Positions 14,967-20,955 of a stretch of 20,955 nt of DNA are shown here, in pieces (the stretch's first letter is position 1; every line of letters starts with the position of its first letter). The notes below the pieces were generated by a model. The model searched no databases. It had not been told where the DNA came from and worked only from the letters and a program-made list of their open reading frames with translations. Made by a program: the position numbers and the translations under genes. The stretch comes from an uncultured Treponema sp. (GTDB lineage: Bacteria; Spirochaetota; Spirochaetia; Treponematales; Treponemataceae): the NCBI GenBank assembly GCA_937885235.1, contig CAKZZK010000056.1:1-20955 (forward strand), given 5' to 3'.

Positions 14967-15956
14967 TTAGTCTTTTTTCAAATCAGAAAGCTTCTTCTGA
15001 AAACGGGGAAGCACGTAAGACGGCAGCGTAAAGTAATACGGCGTTTCGCTGCAGGAGGCAGTATACTGCTTTTCAGCCTCTCCGTCCTCACCCGCTTCCG
15101 CATAGGAGGCATAGAGGGAGACCGTGTATGTCTTGCCCCCCGCCTCCAAGTCCAGCACAATTTCCGGCGCACGTGCGCTTGCGTCGTCAAGCCAGCTGTC
15201 TACATTCAGGCTGGAAAGCGAGCTGAGCCAAGAGCTTACCTTGGACTCATCAAGTTCCACAGGCTCTTCCGTCTCCGCATCCAAATGCCAGACTGGGGCG
15301 GCAACAGAGACGCCCTCTTCCGTTTCGGCAGCAGCCTGTTCCTCTTTGCGTATACGGAAATTCCCTTCAAGGCTTGAATCCGTACCGACAGTAGACACAG
15401 ACACGGCAGTAAGCGTAGAAGCATCGAACGAATAGACCGCCTTGCTGCGCACCGCCGCCACCGAGGTAGCAAATGTAGCGTGGAGGGCTCCCCCCGCAAG
15501 ATAAATCTGGGGCTTGCCGTCAACCTGTACATAGCTCTGGCTCTTGGTGGATGTATCTTTGCCCACCGAAAGCGTGCGCAGTACCTTGCCATCTTTGGAA
15601 GCAGTCACAAGCACCCTGCCCGCCTCGTGCAGACCATAACGCTCCGCATCATCAGTCCTGCCGGATGCCTGCCCAAGCAGCTTTATCTCTTTGATGGCAG
15701 CAATCAGAGAATCCACCGTACTCTCTGCGGCGGGATATTTTTTATCGCCCACAAGCCATGCGCCGTCCTCTTTGGCGATCGCCACCGTCTGAGAGACATC
15801 AGTACCGATTTGAATGAGAAGCGAGTCAGGCTCCTCGGCAAAGCTCAGCTCCTGCATCTTCTGCCTGCCCGTCAGGGCAAGCTGCAACACGTAGACAACA
15901 AACAGTACGGCAATGCCGCACAACAATACGACTTTCCTTAATCCTAGCTGTTTCAT
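14967..15956 (-). CDS. DUF4340 domain protein, partner of the GldG-like protein
   Basis: 329 aa. One N-terminal membrane helix (about 8-29, VVLLCGIAVLFVVYVLQLAL) anchors an extracytoplasmic domain. The sequence follows the DUF4340 pattern: LLIQIGTDVSQTVAIAKEDGAWLV, a helix with STVDSLIAAIKEIKLL, then AERYGL, VLVTASKDGKVLRTLSVGKD and SYVQVDGKPQIYLAGG, with a second repeat-like half containing an acidic insert. The function is unknown, but these proteins are commonly encoded directly after GldG-like genes in ABC exporter clusters. The ATG overlaps the gldG stop (ATGA at 15953-15956), implying translational coupling. It probably acts with the GldG-like protein on the outer face of the cytoplasmic membrane. 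Confidence 0.85.
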   Translation of the reverse strand: MKQLGLRKVVLLCGIAVLFVVYVLQLALTGRQKMQELSFAEEPDSLLIQIGTDVSQTVAIAKEDGAWLVGDKKYPAAESTVDSLIAAIKEIKLLGQASGRTDDAERYGLHEAGRVLVTASKDGKVLRTLSVGKDTSTKSQSYVQVDGKPQIYLAGGALHATFATSVAAVRSKAVYSFDASTLTAVSVSTVGTDSSLEGNFRIRKEEQAAAETEEGVSVAAPVWHLDAETEEPVELDESKVSSWLSSLSSLNVDSWLDDASARAPEIVLDLEAGGKTYTVSLYASYAEAGEDGEAEKQYTASCSETPYYFTLPSYVLPRFQKKLSDLKKD

Positions 15957-18022
15957 CGCGACACCTCACGGGAATCATTTGCATCATAGCGCAGGCGGAT
16001 TGCCCTGCGGCGCTTGTTGCGGGCAAGCAGCACGAACAGCCCCGCAGCGGCAACAAGCAGCGGCAGCCCGATAATATTGAAGTATTTCACTGCATTTACC
16101 AAAGGTCCCTGCGTAAGGACAAGCGCGTTCAGGCTCAGCCCCTTGGTGCGCATGGCACAGAGCTCCCCATTGCCGTTGAGGTAGTCCACTGCATTCGCAA
16201 GGAAGAGGGCGACAGGCTCCGTGCTGTTTTCCTGCAATATCTGCGAGCCGGTGATGTAAGAGGTGGCGGCAATGAAAATCTTTCCTGCCTGAGTGCTCTT
16301 TGCAATGTGGCTCTGCGCCGCCATAACAGGAGCCTCACTGCCTCCGTCCGTTGCGGGAGCGGATACTGCGGGAGGCTCGCTGTAGGCGCTCTCAAAGCTG
16401 CCTTCCACAAGCGCTGCAAGCGTATACGCCCGCTCCGAAGATTTGTCCGACGGCGCAGACATAGCGAGCGGACTGAGTAGGATGTTCTCCTTCATCGTCC
16501 ATGATGCAGGGGAAGAAGACGCAAGCACCGTCACCGAGCGTCCGTCAGCCTTTTCCGCTTCCGAAAGGTCCAGCGAGCCGGACTGCAGGAAGATGACGTA
16601 ACCCAAATTCTTGGTGACAGGACTCTTCTGAGCAAGCTGCTTCTTCTGCATCATGGGAGCGTAGAAGAAATCAACCCTGCCGTACTGCTGGGTATTCTGA
16701 TAAAAACACTGCTCGTCAAGCACATATTCCTTGTTGGCGGTGATGCCATACTTTGCAAGCAGCTTTTCCAAACCGGTATCACTCGGCGTGTACTGGGGCA
16801 TCTGGTAATAGCTCATCTGCCCCTCAGGCTCCTCCACGATGAAGGGGTCTAGGAAAAGCATGAGGTTTCCGCCTTTGAGCAGGAACTGGTCAAGCTTGTA
16901 CAGCTCGTTTTCAGAAAAAGCCGTCTTAGGTCCGTTTATAATGACACTCTGCACGCCCGCGGGGATAGCGTCCGTTTCCAGATTGATGCCCTGAAAGCGG
17001 TACGATGAACGCACAAGGCTCGCAAAAGCACCCGCCCCGTTCTGCACATCCTCAGCGGCAAGCTCGCCGTGATTGGTCACATAGGCAAGCACACTTGTCC
17101 GCGACACAAGGCTCTGCACGCTCTGCACAATGCTGTCTTCCAGACCGTCCAAGCCTTGCACGGTGTTGCCAAAGAGGATATTCACAATTTCAAGGGGGAC
17201 AACGCGGAAGGAATCGCCCGTCTCAAGCACCAGTCCGAAAGCCCCGTAGTCATAGCCGCCGCCGGAACGCCAGCTCACCTTCTGTATGCCGTAACGCTCG
17301 GCAAGCGTCTCTGCCTCTTCTGACGAGGGCTGCAAAAACTCAAAGTCCAACCTGTTCTGGAAGCGCTTGTTTGCCTTCTCGTAGGCACTGCGCACCGCCG
17401 CCTCAGTTTCGGAAAGACCGCTGATTTGGAAAGAATCGAGCGCAGCAGACTTGTACAGCGTCAGGCGAACCCTATCCTTCATGCCGGAAAGCACGTTTGT
17501 GTCGGAGATAACCTTGCTTATCATCGTAGTGATCTTGTATTCAAGCCCGTCGCTCGTCGTTATGGCATCAAGCGTCTCTATCTGGTCAGCATAGGTAAAC
17601 GCCATGCCCATATACGTGTTTTTGTAGCCCACCTCGTTGTCTTTCACCTCGCGGATCTGCACCTGCTGCAGCCCGTAGTCACGCGCCTGACTCTGGTTCT
17701 CAGGCTTGTCCATATTGAAATACTCGTAGCTGAAGTTATGGTTCGCCGCAAGCTGGTACTCGGCAAGAATGTCCTTTACATACTGATAGACTTCCGAATA
17801 CGGAGCGGGCAACTTGTCCGAGAAGAATACCTTCACGCCCAGAGGCTCTTCAAGCGTCTTTACTACCTGCTTGCTCGCAGGAGAGAGCGAATAGGATTTA
17901 GGTTCCGTCATATCAAAGCGTACGAAAGCACGCCCTGCCACCAAGTTCAACAGCACCAGCAAGATGATGAAAAGCACCGCATCGCTTGAAGGACTTTTCA
18001 CCCAGGAAAGAATCTTTTTCAT
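15953..18022 (-). CDS. gldG: GldG-like ABC transporter auxiliary protein
   Basis: 689 aa. One TM helix near the N-terminus (about 15-33) is followed by the typical FDMTEPKSYSLSPASKQVV segment. Then comes a long extracytoplasmic part with a GldG/ABC-auxiliary domain: LEEPLGVKVFFSDKLP at 57-72, VLAYVTNHGE, SVIINGPKTAFSENELYKLD and GGNLMLFLDPF. A second TM helix lies about 650-668, followed by a basic cytoplasmic tail. An Ala/Ser/Pro-rich insert occurs about 545-590. In Bacteroidota GldAFG is linked to gliding; in other phyla such clusters occur without gliding and the cargo is unknown. AAGGAGG lies upstream and the ATG overlaps the permease stop by 4 bp (ATGA). The gene symbol marks homology type only. 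Confidence 0.9.
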   Translation of the reverse strand: MKKILSWVKSPSSDAVLFIILLVLLNLVAGRAFVRFDMTEPKSYSLSPASKQVVKTLEEPLGVKVFFSDKLPAPYSEVYQYVKDILAEYQLAANHNFSYEYFNMDKPENQSQARDYGLQQVQIREVKDNEVGYKNTYMGMAFTYADQIETLDAITTSDGLEYKITTMISKVISDTNVLSGMKDRVRLTLYKSAALDSFQISGLSETEAAVRSAYEKANKRFQNRLDFEFLQPSSEEAETLAERYGIQKVSWRSGGGYDYGAFGLVLETGDSFRVVPLEIVNILFGNTVQGLDGLEDSIVQSVQSLVSRTSVLAYVTNHGELAAEDVQNGAGAFASLVRSSYRFQGINLETDAIPAGVQSVIINGPKTAFSENELYKLDQFLLKGGNLMLFLDPFIVEEPEGQMSYYQMPQYTPSDTGLEKLLAKYGITANKEYVLDEQCFYQNTQQYGRVDFFYAPMMQKKQLAQKSPVTKNLGYVIFLQSGSLDLSEAEKADGRSVTVLASSSPASWTMKENILLSPLAMSAPSDKSSERAYTLAALVEGSFESAYSEPPAVSAPATDGGSEAPVMAAQSHIAKSTQAGKIFIAATSYITGSQILQENSTEPVALFLANAVDYLNGNGELCAMRTKGLSLNALVLTQGPLVNAVKYFNIIGLPLLVAAAGLFVLLARNKRRRAIRLRYDANDSREVSR

Positions 18023-18744
18023 AAACTCAAGCCCCTCCTTCCGTTCTGCACCACCTGCACGGTAAGCACGATGAACGCAGCCGTCACAGAAGCAAAGTAA
18101 AGCACATCGCGGGAATCAACAATGCCGCGGGCTATTGAATCAAAGTGGCTTGCGGCAGAGATAAAGGTCAGCAGCCGGACAAGCGCAGCGGGCAGCAAGA
18201 CCATGAAGCTCCCCATCAGCGACAGCACAAGGCAGATTGCAAAGGAAATGAATACCGCCACAATCTGGTTTTTCGTCAGCGCAGAAGCAAAAACACCTAT
18301 GGCCGTATACGCGGCTGCAAGGAAGATTGCCCCCAGATAGCCGCCGATAATCGGTCCGGCATCAGGCGTACCGAAGATATAACACGCCAGCACATAAAAG
18401 AGCGTGGGCACAAGCAGCGAAAGCGAAAAAAGCAGTGCCGCAAGATATTTACCCAGCACCACATCGCGCACCGTTACGGGCAGCGTGAGCAATGTTTCAA
18501 TGGTACCGCTGCGCTTTTCTTCGCTAAAGACGCGCATGGTCAAAATCGGAATGAAGATGCTGTATATGACGGGCAGGCTCTGAAAGAACTGCCGCAGCTC
18601 CGCGCGCCCCGCAATGAAAAACGTGGAAAAAAGCATCCAGCCCGCAAACACCAAAAAGAGGCAGCCCACAATGTAAGCCACGGGACTGGCAAAATAAGCG
18701 GCAAGCTCGCGCCGCATAATCACACGCCAAGGCTTTTTAGTCAT
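18019..18744 (-). CDS. gldF: ABC-2 type permease, GldF-like
   Basis: 241 aa from the ATG at 18744; an in-frame ATG 14 codons earlier would overlap the ATPase gene by 50 bp and lacks a good ribosome site, whereas GGAGGTGA precedes 18744. About six membrane helices are visible: AYIVGCLFLVFAGWMLF, LPVIYSIFIPILTMRVF, LAALLFSLSLLVPTLFYVLA, YLGAIFLAAAYTAIGVFA, IVAVFISFAICLVLSLMGSF and VLYFASVTAAFIVLTVQVV. After the second comes SEEKRSGTIETLLTLPVT, typical of GldF/ABC-2 permeases and likely to contact the ATPase. It forms the membrane channel of the exporter with the GldA-like ATPase. It starts within the end of the ATPase gene (8-bp overlap). Confidence 0.92.
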   Translation of the reverse strand: MTKKPWRVIMRRELAAYFASPVAYIVGCLFLVFAGWMLFSTFFIAGRAELRQFFQSLPVIYSIFIPILTMRVFSEEKRSGTIETLLTLPVTVRDVVLGKYLAALLFSLSLLVPTLFYVLACYIFGTPDAGPIIGGYLGAIFLAAAYTAIGVFASALTKNQIVAVFISFAICLVLSLMGSFMVLLPAALVRLLTFISAASHFDSIARGIVDSRDVLYFASVTAAFIVLTVQVVQNGRRGLSL

Positions 18745-19672
18745 TTCCTTCACCTCCCATCGTAAGCGTCCTGAACACGTCTTCAAGACTGTTCTTGCAC
18801 AGCTCCATTTCGTACAGATCCCAGTTATGAGTCATGATGAGACGGGCAATGGAGGGACGGATGTCGTCCCCCTTTTCAAGCCGCACGAAGGCAAGCGCCT
18901 TGGCGTCTTCCATGCGCACACTGCAGGATGCCACCCCCGCAAGGGACTCCAGCACGGACTTCAATTCGCCAGCCTCAGCATTCCCCACAAGCAGGGACAC
19001 TTCATCAGCCGAAGCATACTGCTCCCGCAGGCTGTCTGTAGGGCTGTCCGCCACCTTCTTGCCGCTTGAGATGATGATGACCCTGCCGCAGAGCATCTCG
19101 ACTTCGCTCAGTATATGTGTAGAGATGATGACGGTGCGCGTTTCGCCAATCTTCTTGATGAGGGAGCGCACTTCTGACACCTGATTGGGGTCAAGGCCGC
19201 TCGTCGGCTCGTCCAGTATCAGGATTTCAGGATCCCCCATAAGCGCATGGGCAAGCCCTACCCGCTGTTTGTTGCCGCGAGAGAGCTCGCTGATATTTTT
19301 GTGCATGACCTCTTTCAGCCCGCAGGTTTCAGCAAGGGCGGGAACCTTTTTCGCGGCATCCACGCCCTCCATGGCAGCCACATAGTCAAGATAGTCTGCC
19401 ACAATCATATCGCTGTACAGCGGCGCGGATTCAGGCATATAGCCAATCTTCCGCTTTGTCTCCACCTGGTTTTCCGTGACGTCAAGGCCGTCAATCAGGA
19501 TTTTCCCCGCAGACGGCTCCAGAAAACCACAAATCATACGCATGGTGGTGGTTTTGCCGGCACCGTTCGGCCCCAAAAGGCCTACGATTTCTCCCGTCCG
19601 GATGGAAAAACTGATGTCGTCAACCGCACGGAATGTCCCGAAATGTCGGGAAACGTGCTCAACTTCTATCAT
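18737..19672 (-). CDS. gldA: ABC transporter ATPase, GldA-like
   Basis: 311 aa. Walker A GPNGAGKTT (34-42), Q-loop region IGYMPESAPLY (76-86), signature LSRGNKQR (130-137), Walker B LILDEPTSGLD (151-161) and H-loop His186 (ISTHIL). These are all intact, so an active ATPase is expected. LSRGN in place of LSGGQ is common in ABC-2 type exporters. The C-terminal 90 residues form the extra domain usual in this class and end with SLEDVFRTLT. It powers the GldF-like permease from the cytoplasmic side. GGGAG lies 6 bp before the ATG, and a promoter is visible at 19705-19733. First gene of a five-gene operon ending with the U32 gene. Confidence 0.95.
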   Translation of the reverse strand: MIEVEHVSRHFGTFRAVDDISFSIRTGEIVGLLGPNGAGKTTTMRMICGFLEPSAGKILIDGLDVTENQVETKRKIGYMPESAPLYSDMIVADYLDYVAAMEGVDAAKKVPALAETCGLKEVMHKNISELSRGNKQRVGLAHALMGDPEILILDEPTSGLDPNQVSEVRSLIKKIGETRTVIISTHILSEVEMLCGRVIIISSGKKVADSPTDSLREQYASADEVSLLVGNAEAGELKSVLESLAGVASCSVRMEDAKALAFVRLEKGDDIRPSIARLIMTHNWDLYEMELCKNSLEDVFRTLTMGGEGND

Positions 19673-19704
19673 ATTCTACTCCCGAATAGCTCATAAATAC
19701 GTCT

Positions 19705-19733
19705 ACTATACTGAAATGGGGGGTAAAATACAA
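19705..19733 (-). promoter_or_regulatory. Promoter of the gldA-like operon
   Basis: On the minus strand TTGTAT (19728-19733), 17 bp containing a C6 run, then TATAGT (19705-19710, 5/6). The expected start near 19698 gives a leader of about 26 nt with GGGAG at 19679-19683. Confidence 0.55.
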
Positions 19734-19770
19734 GAGGGGAACAAATCAGGCGGTGCCGCAGCCAGCTCGT

Positions 19771-19970
19771 TTAAGAATATTCTATCTTTTCAAGCAAAAA
19801 TCTTTCCTCCTCTTCGTTAAGCCTTTCTTCTTCCAATTTTGAAAGTTTCTCCTGCCTGTTCCGCAGTCAAGGAGGAAAGCCTTGTCACCAATCTTGAAGA
19901 AATAGCAGCTAGAGCCTATCTCCTGCCCTCCACCAAGAGCCATAAAATATACCGAGTTCCGTAGTCCCAT
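19771..19970 (-). pseudogene. Internally deleted MBL-fold hydrolase gene
   Basis: From the ATG at 19970 (GAGGG 5 bp upstream) the frame gives about 40 residues including FMALGGGQEIGSSCYFF, then KIGDKAFLLDCGTG, the first strand-turn-strand of a metallo-beta-lactamase fold of the RNase J/CPSF-like kind (family: LGG.QE.G.SC.., LLDCG). At about 19851 this frame loses resemblance. A different frame then reads EKLSKLEEERLNEEEERFLL and ends IEYS-TAA at 19771-19773, looking like a genuine charged helical C-terminus. The simplest reading is a large deletion with frameshift that joined the two ends and removed the HxHxDH catalytic core. That both ends came from one gene is inferred. It would have been co-transcribed with the gene now split by the IS element. 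Confidence 0.6.
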
Positions 19971-19978
19971 CCACGCCC

Positions 19979-20015
19979 TCACCAGTCAAAACACAAAAGC
20001 AGGTCAAGTATATTA
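19979..20015 (-). pseudogene. 3' end of a gene split by the IS element (distal fragment)
   Basis: With the IS and one TA copy removed, the minus-strand frame from 20954 continues into NNILDLLLCFDW and a TGA at 19979-19981. That stop lies 8 bp before the MBL-fold gene ATG at 19970, so the two genes were probably an operon. I do not recognise the protein. Confidence 0.5.
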
Positions 20016-20030
20016 GACCTGTTCGGAAAC
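20014..20030 (+). repeat. Left terminal inverted repeat of the IS, with TA duplication
   Basis: TA (20014-20015) plus the 15-bp terminal repeat GACCTGTTCGGAAAC (20016-20030), exactly mirrored at 20870-20886. Confidence 0.9.
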
Positions 20031-20043
20031 TAAAGAAATGTGT

Positions 20044-20049
20044 TATAAT
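20044..20049 (+). promoter_or_regulatory. -10 element of the transposase gene
   Basis: A perfect TATAAT lies 9 bp upstream of the ATG at 20059. A -35 region would fall within the left terminal repeat (around TTCGGA), a usual arrangement in IS elements. The start would lie about 3 bp before the ATG, so the mRNA would be almost leaderless. Confidence 0.5.
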
Positions 20050-20058
20050 TGACAATTG

Positions 20059-20869
20059 ATGAGAAACAAAGAGAAGATCGAAAAACTGAGCGAGTCTCAA
20101 TTTCAAGAGTTGTTTGGCGTTAAGAAACCAGCGTTCTACCTGCTACTTGAAGTTCTTGAACGCAAATATGCAGAGGAACATAAAGATGGAGGACGGCCAG
20201 GAAAACTGAGCGTGCTCGACAGGCTTGTCATAATGCTCCAGTATTACAGGGACTACTCAACGATGGGGCGGTTCGCGTATGATTATGGAGTGGCAAAGAG
20301 CACAATCTGCGAGACAATCGACTGGGCGGAGAAAACCCTGATAAGACGCGGAGGGCTTCCGCTTCCGAAGAAGAGGAAGCAGGCGGGAAGCGATGAAATC
20401 TCCATAGACGTGACGGAAGTGGAGATTGAAAGACCGCAGAGCGGACAAAAAGAGTATTATTCAGGCAAAAAAACGGCATACGCTGAAAGTTCAGGTGGTG
20501 GCTGCTGCCAAAAACAAGGACATACTCGCCGTGGACTTCGCAAAGGGCAAGAAGCATGACCTGAAAGTGCTGAGGGACAGCCATGTTGAGATAGACGACG
20601 ACACGCTCCTTGTCGTAGACCTTGGCTACAAAGGCATAGAGAGCAGCCACAAGAGAACTGACATTCCGATTAAGAAAAAGAAAAATCAGGAGCGGACGCA
20701 GGAGGAGATAGACTTCAACAGGGAAGTTTCAAGGGAACGGATATACATCGAGCACATCAACCGCTACCTGAAACGCTTCCGCATGCTTTCTTCAAGATAC
20801 CGAAACAAGCGAAGAAAGTTCGCGCTTCGGGTAACTCTTATCTGCGGAATTTACAACTTGCAACATTAG
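20059..20869 (+). CDS. IS5-like transposase in two frames (frameshift at A7)
   Basis: The first frame, from the ATG at 20059, carries the helix-turn-helix part (LSVLDRLVIMLQYYRDYSTM, YGVAKSTICETIDWAEK) and the first catalytic Asp in ISIDVTEVEIERP, and continues to a stop ending at 20559. The DDE domain continues in the +1 frame from about 20467: KRHTLKVQVV, FAKGKKHDLK, VVDLGYKG (second Asp) and RERIYIEHINRYLKRF (catalytic Glu), ending at TAG 20867-20869. The switch falls on seven A (20467-20473). Relatives usually read GKKKRHTLK here, which would need nine A, so either two A were lost or a +1/-2 programmed shift or transcriptional slippage restores the frame. IS5 relatives with two ORFs are known. 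The sequence cannot tell an active element from an inactivated one. Confidence 0.8.
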
Positions 20870-20955
20870 GTTTCCGAACAGGTCTATTATGAATCACTGC
20901 CAGCCTCAGTTCATCAGGGCATTCTTTCGAAGCCTCCCTTCCGGTGAATTGTATT
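20838..20955 (-). pseudogene. Gene truncated by the IS element (proximal fragment, 5' end outside the window)
   Basis: From 20954 downward the minus strand is open: IQFTGREASKECPDEL, then RLAVIHN up to the IS boundary. As it stands the frame runs into the IS and ends at TAA 20838-20840 after a foreign tail RPVRKPNVASCKFRR. Only 23 native residues are visible, so the family is unknown, and reading as a gene is supported mainly by continuity with the distal fragment and its spacing to the next start codon. Confidence 0.4.
20870..20886 (-). repeat. Right terminal inverted repeat of the IS, with TA duplication
   Basis: Reverse complement of 20014-20030, without mismatch: 15-bp repeat at 20870-20884 and TA at 20885-20886. 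Confidence 0.9.

Larger units (their letters stand above)
20016..20884 (+). mobile_element. IS5-like insertion sequence (869 bp)
   Basis: A DDE transposase in two frames is bounded by 15-bp perfect inverted repeats and flanked by TA on both sides. The size, two-frame transposase and 2-bp TA target duplication fit the IS427-like part of the IS5 family. The stop of the second frame (20867-20869) directly abuts the right repeat. It sits next to a scarred MBL-fold gene and inside the 3' end of another gene. Intact, identical ends suggest a fairly recent insertion. Confidence 0.9.

Noticed and set aside
17426..17989. 187-codon plus-strand frame opposite the GldG-like gene
   Set aside because: Antisense shadow: rich in Arg/His/Leu, no motif, and gldG is intact through this stretch.
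18145..18765. 206-codon plus-strand frame opposite the permease gene
   Set aside because: His/Lys/Arg/Gln-rich shadow of a membrane protein gene; no start context.
18866..19672. LSRGN in the ABC ATPase as a degenerate, inactive signature
   Set aside because: Variants such as LSKGM or LSRGN are common in ABC-2 exporters, and Walker A, Walker B and the H-loop are intact.
1..20955. tRNA, rRNA, CRISPR arrays or tandem repeats
   Set aside because: No cloverleaf-like element, rRNA-like stretch or regularly spaced direct repeats were noticed; a covariance-model scan was not possible.

Overview
The window looks like a chromosomal segment of a moderately GC-rich, flagellated spirochaete, most likely a gut- or rumen-type Treponema. 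The genus is an inference from gene content (a FliM/FliN-type protein, a GldA/GldF/GldG/DUF4340 cluster, a large protein I only associate loosely with treponemes), not from a marker gene. Nearly all genes lie on the minus strand; only the flagellar-switch-like gene, ssb, an IS transposase and a gene remnant are on plus.

Left part (1-7979). A decayed Rpn-type nuclease remnant (3-173) is followed by a minus-strand tryptophan cluster, read right to left: trpE (GTG start), trpGD fusion, trpCF fusion, then a lipoprotein NagZ-type glycosidase and a MocR-type regulator with a large in-frame deletion. trpA and trpB are not in the window. Between trpGD and trpCF sits a plus-strand FliM/FliN-domain gene, so the trp genes are split by an opposing gene. 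Upstream of trpE, one palindrome appears to combine the znuA terminator, a near-consensus sigma70 promoter and a TrpR-like operator.

Middle part (7980-12720). A lone zinc/manganese-type substrate-binding protein gene (znuA-like) has a promoter bracketed by two 7-1-7 Fur-family palindromes, one covering the corA stop codon. Next come corA and a 645-aa protein I cannot assign, then divergently ssb.

Right part (12717-19733). A compact minus-strand operon runs ABC ATPase (GldA-like), ABC-2 permease (GldF-like), GldG-like auxiliary protein, DUF4340 protein and a U32 protein of the RlhA/TrhP type. The first four are joined by 4-8 bp overlaps. The first three plus DUF4340 probably form one membrane complex; the U32 protein is a likely RNA-hydroxylation factor.

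Right edge (19734-20955). A scarred region: an MBL-fold gene reduced to its ends, and an 869-bp IS5-like element with 15-bp perfect inverted repeats and TA duplications. The element has inserted near the 3' end of another gene, and its transposase is split between two frames at a run of seven A. I saw no tRNA, rRNA or CRISPR array. No stretch above 300 bases lacks a gene or gene remnant.
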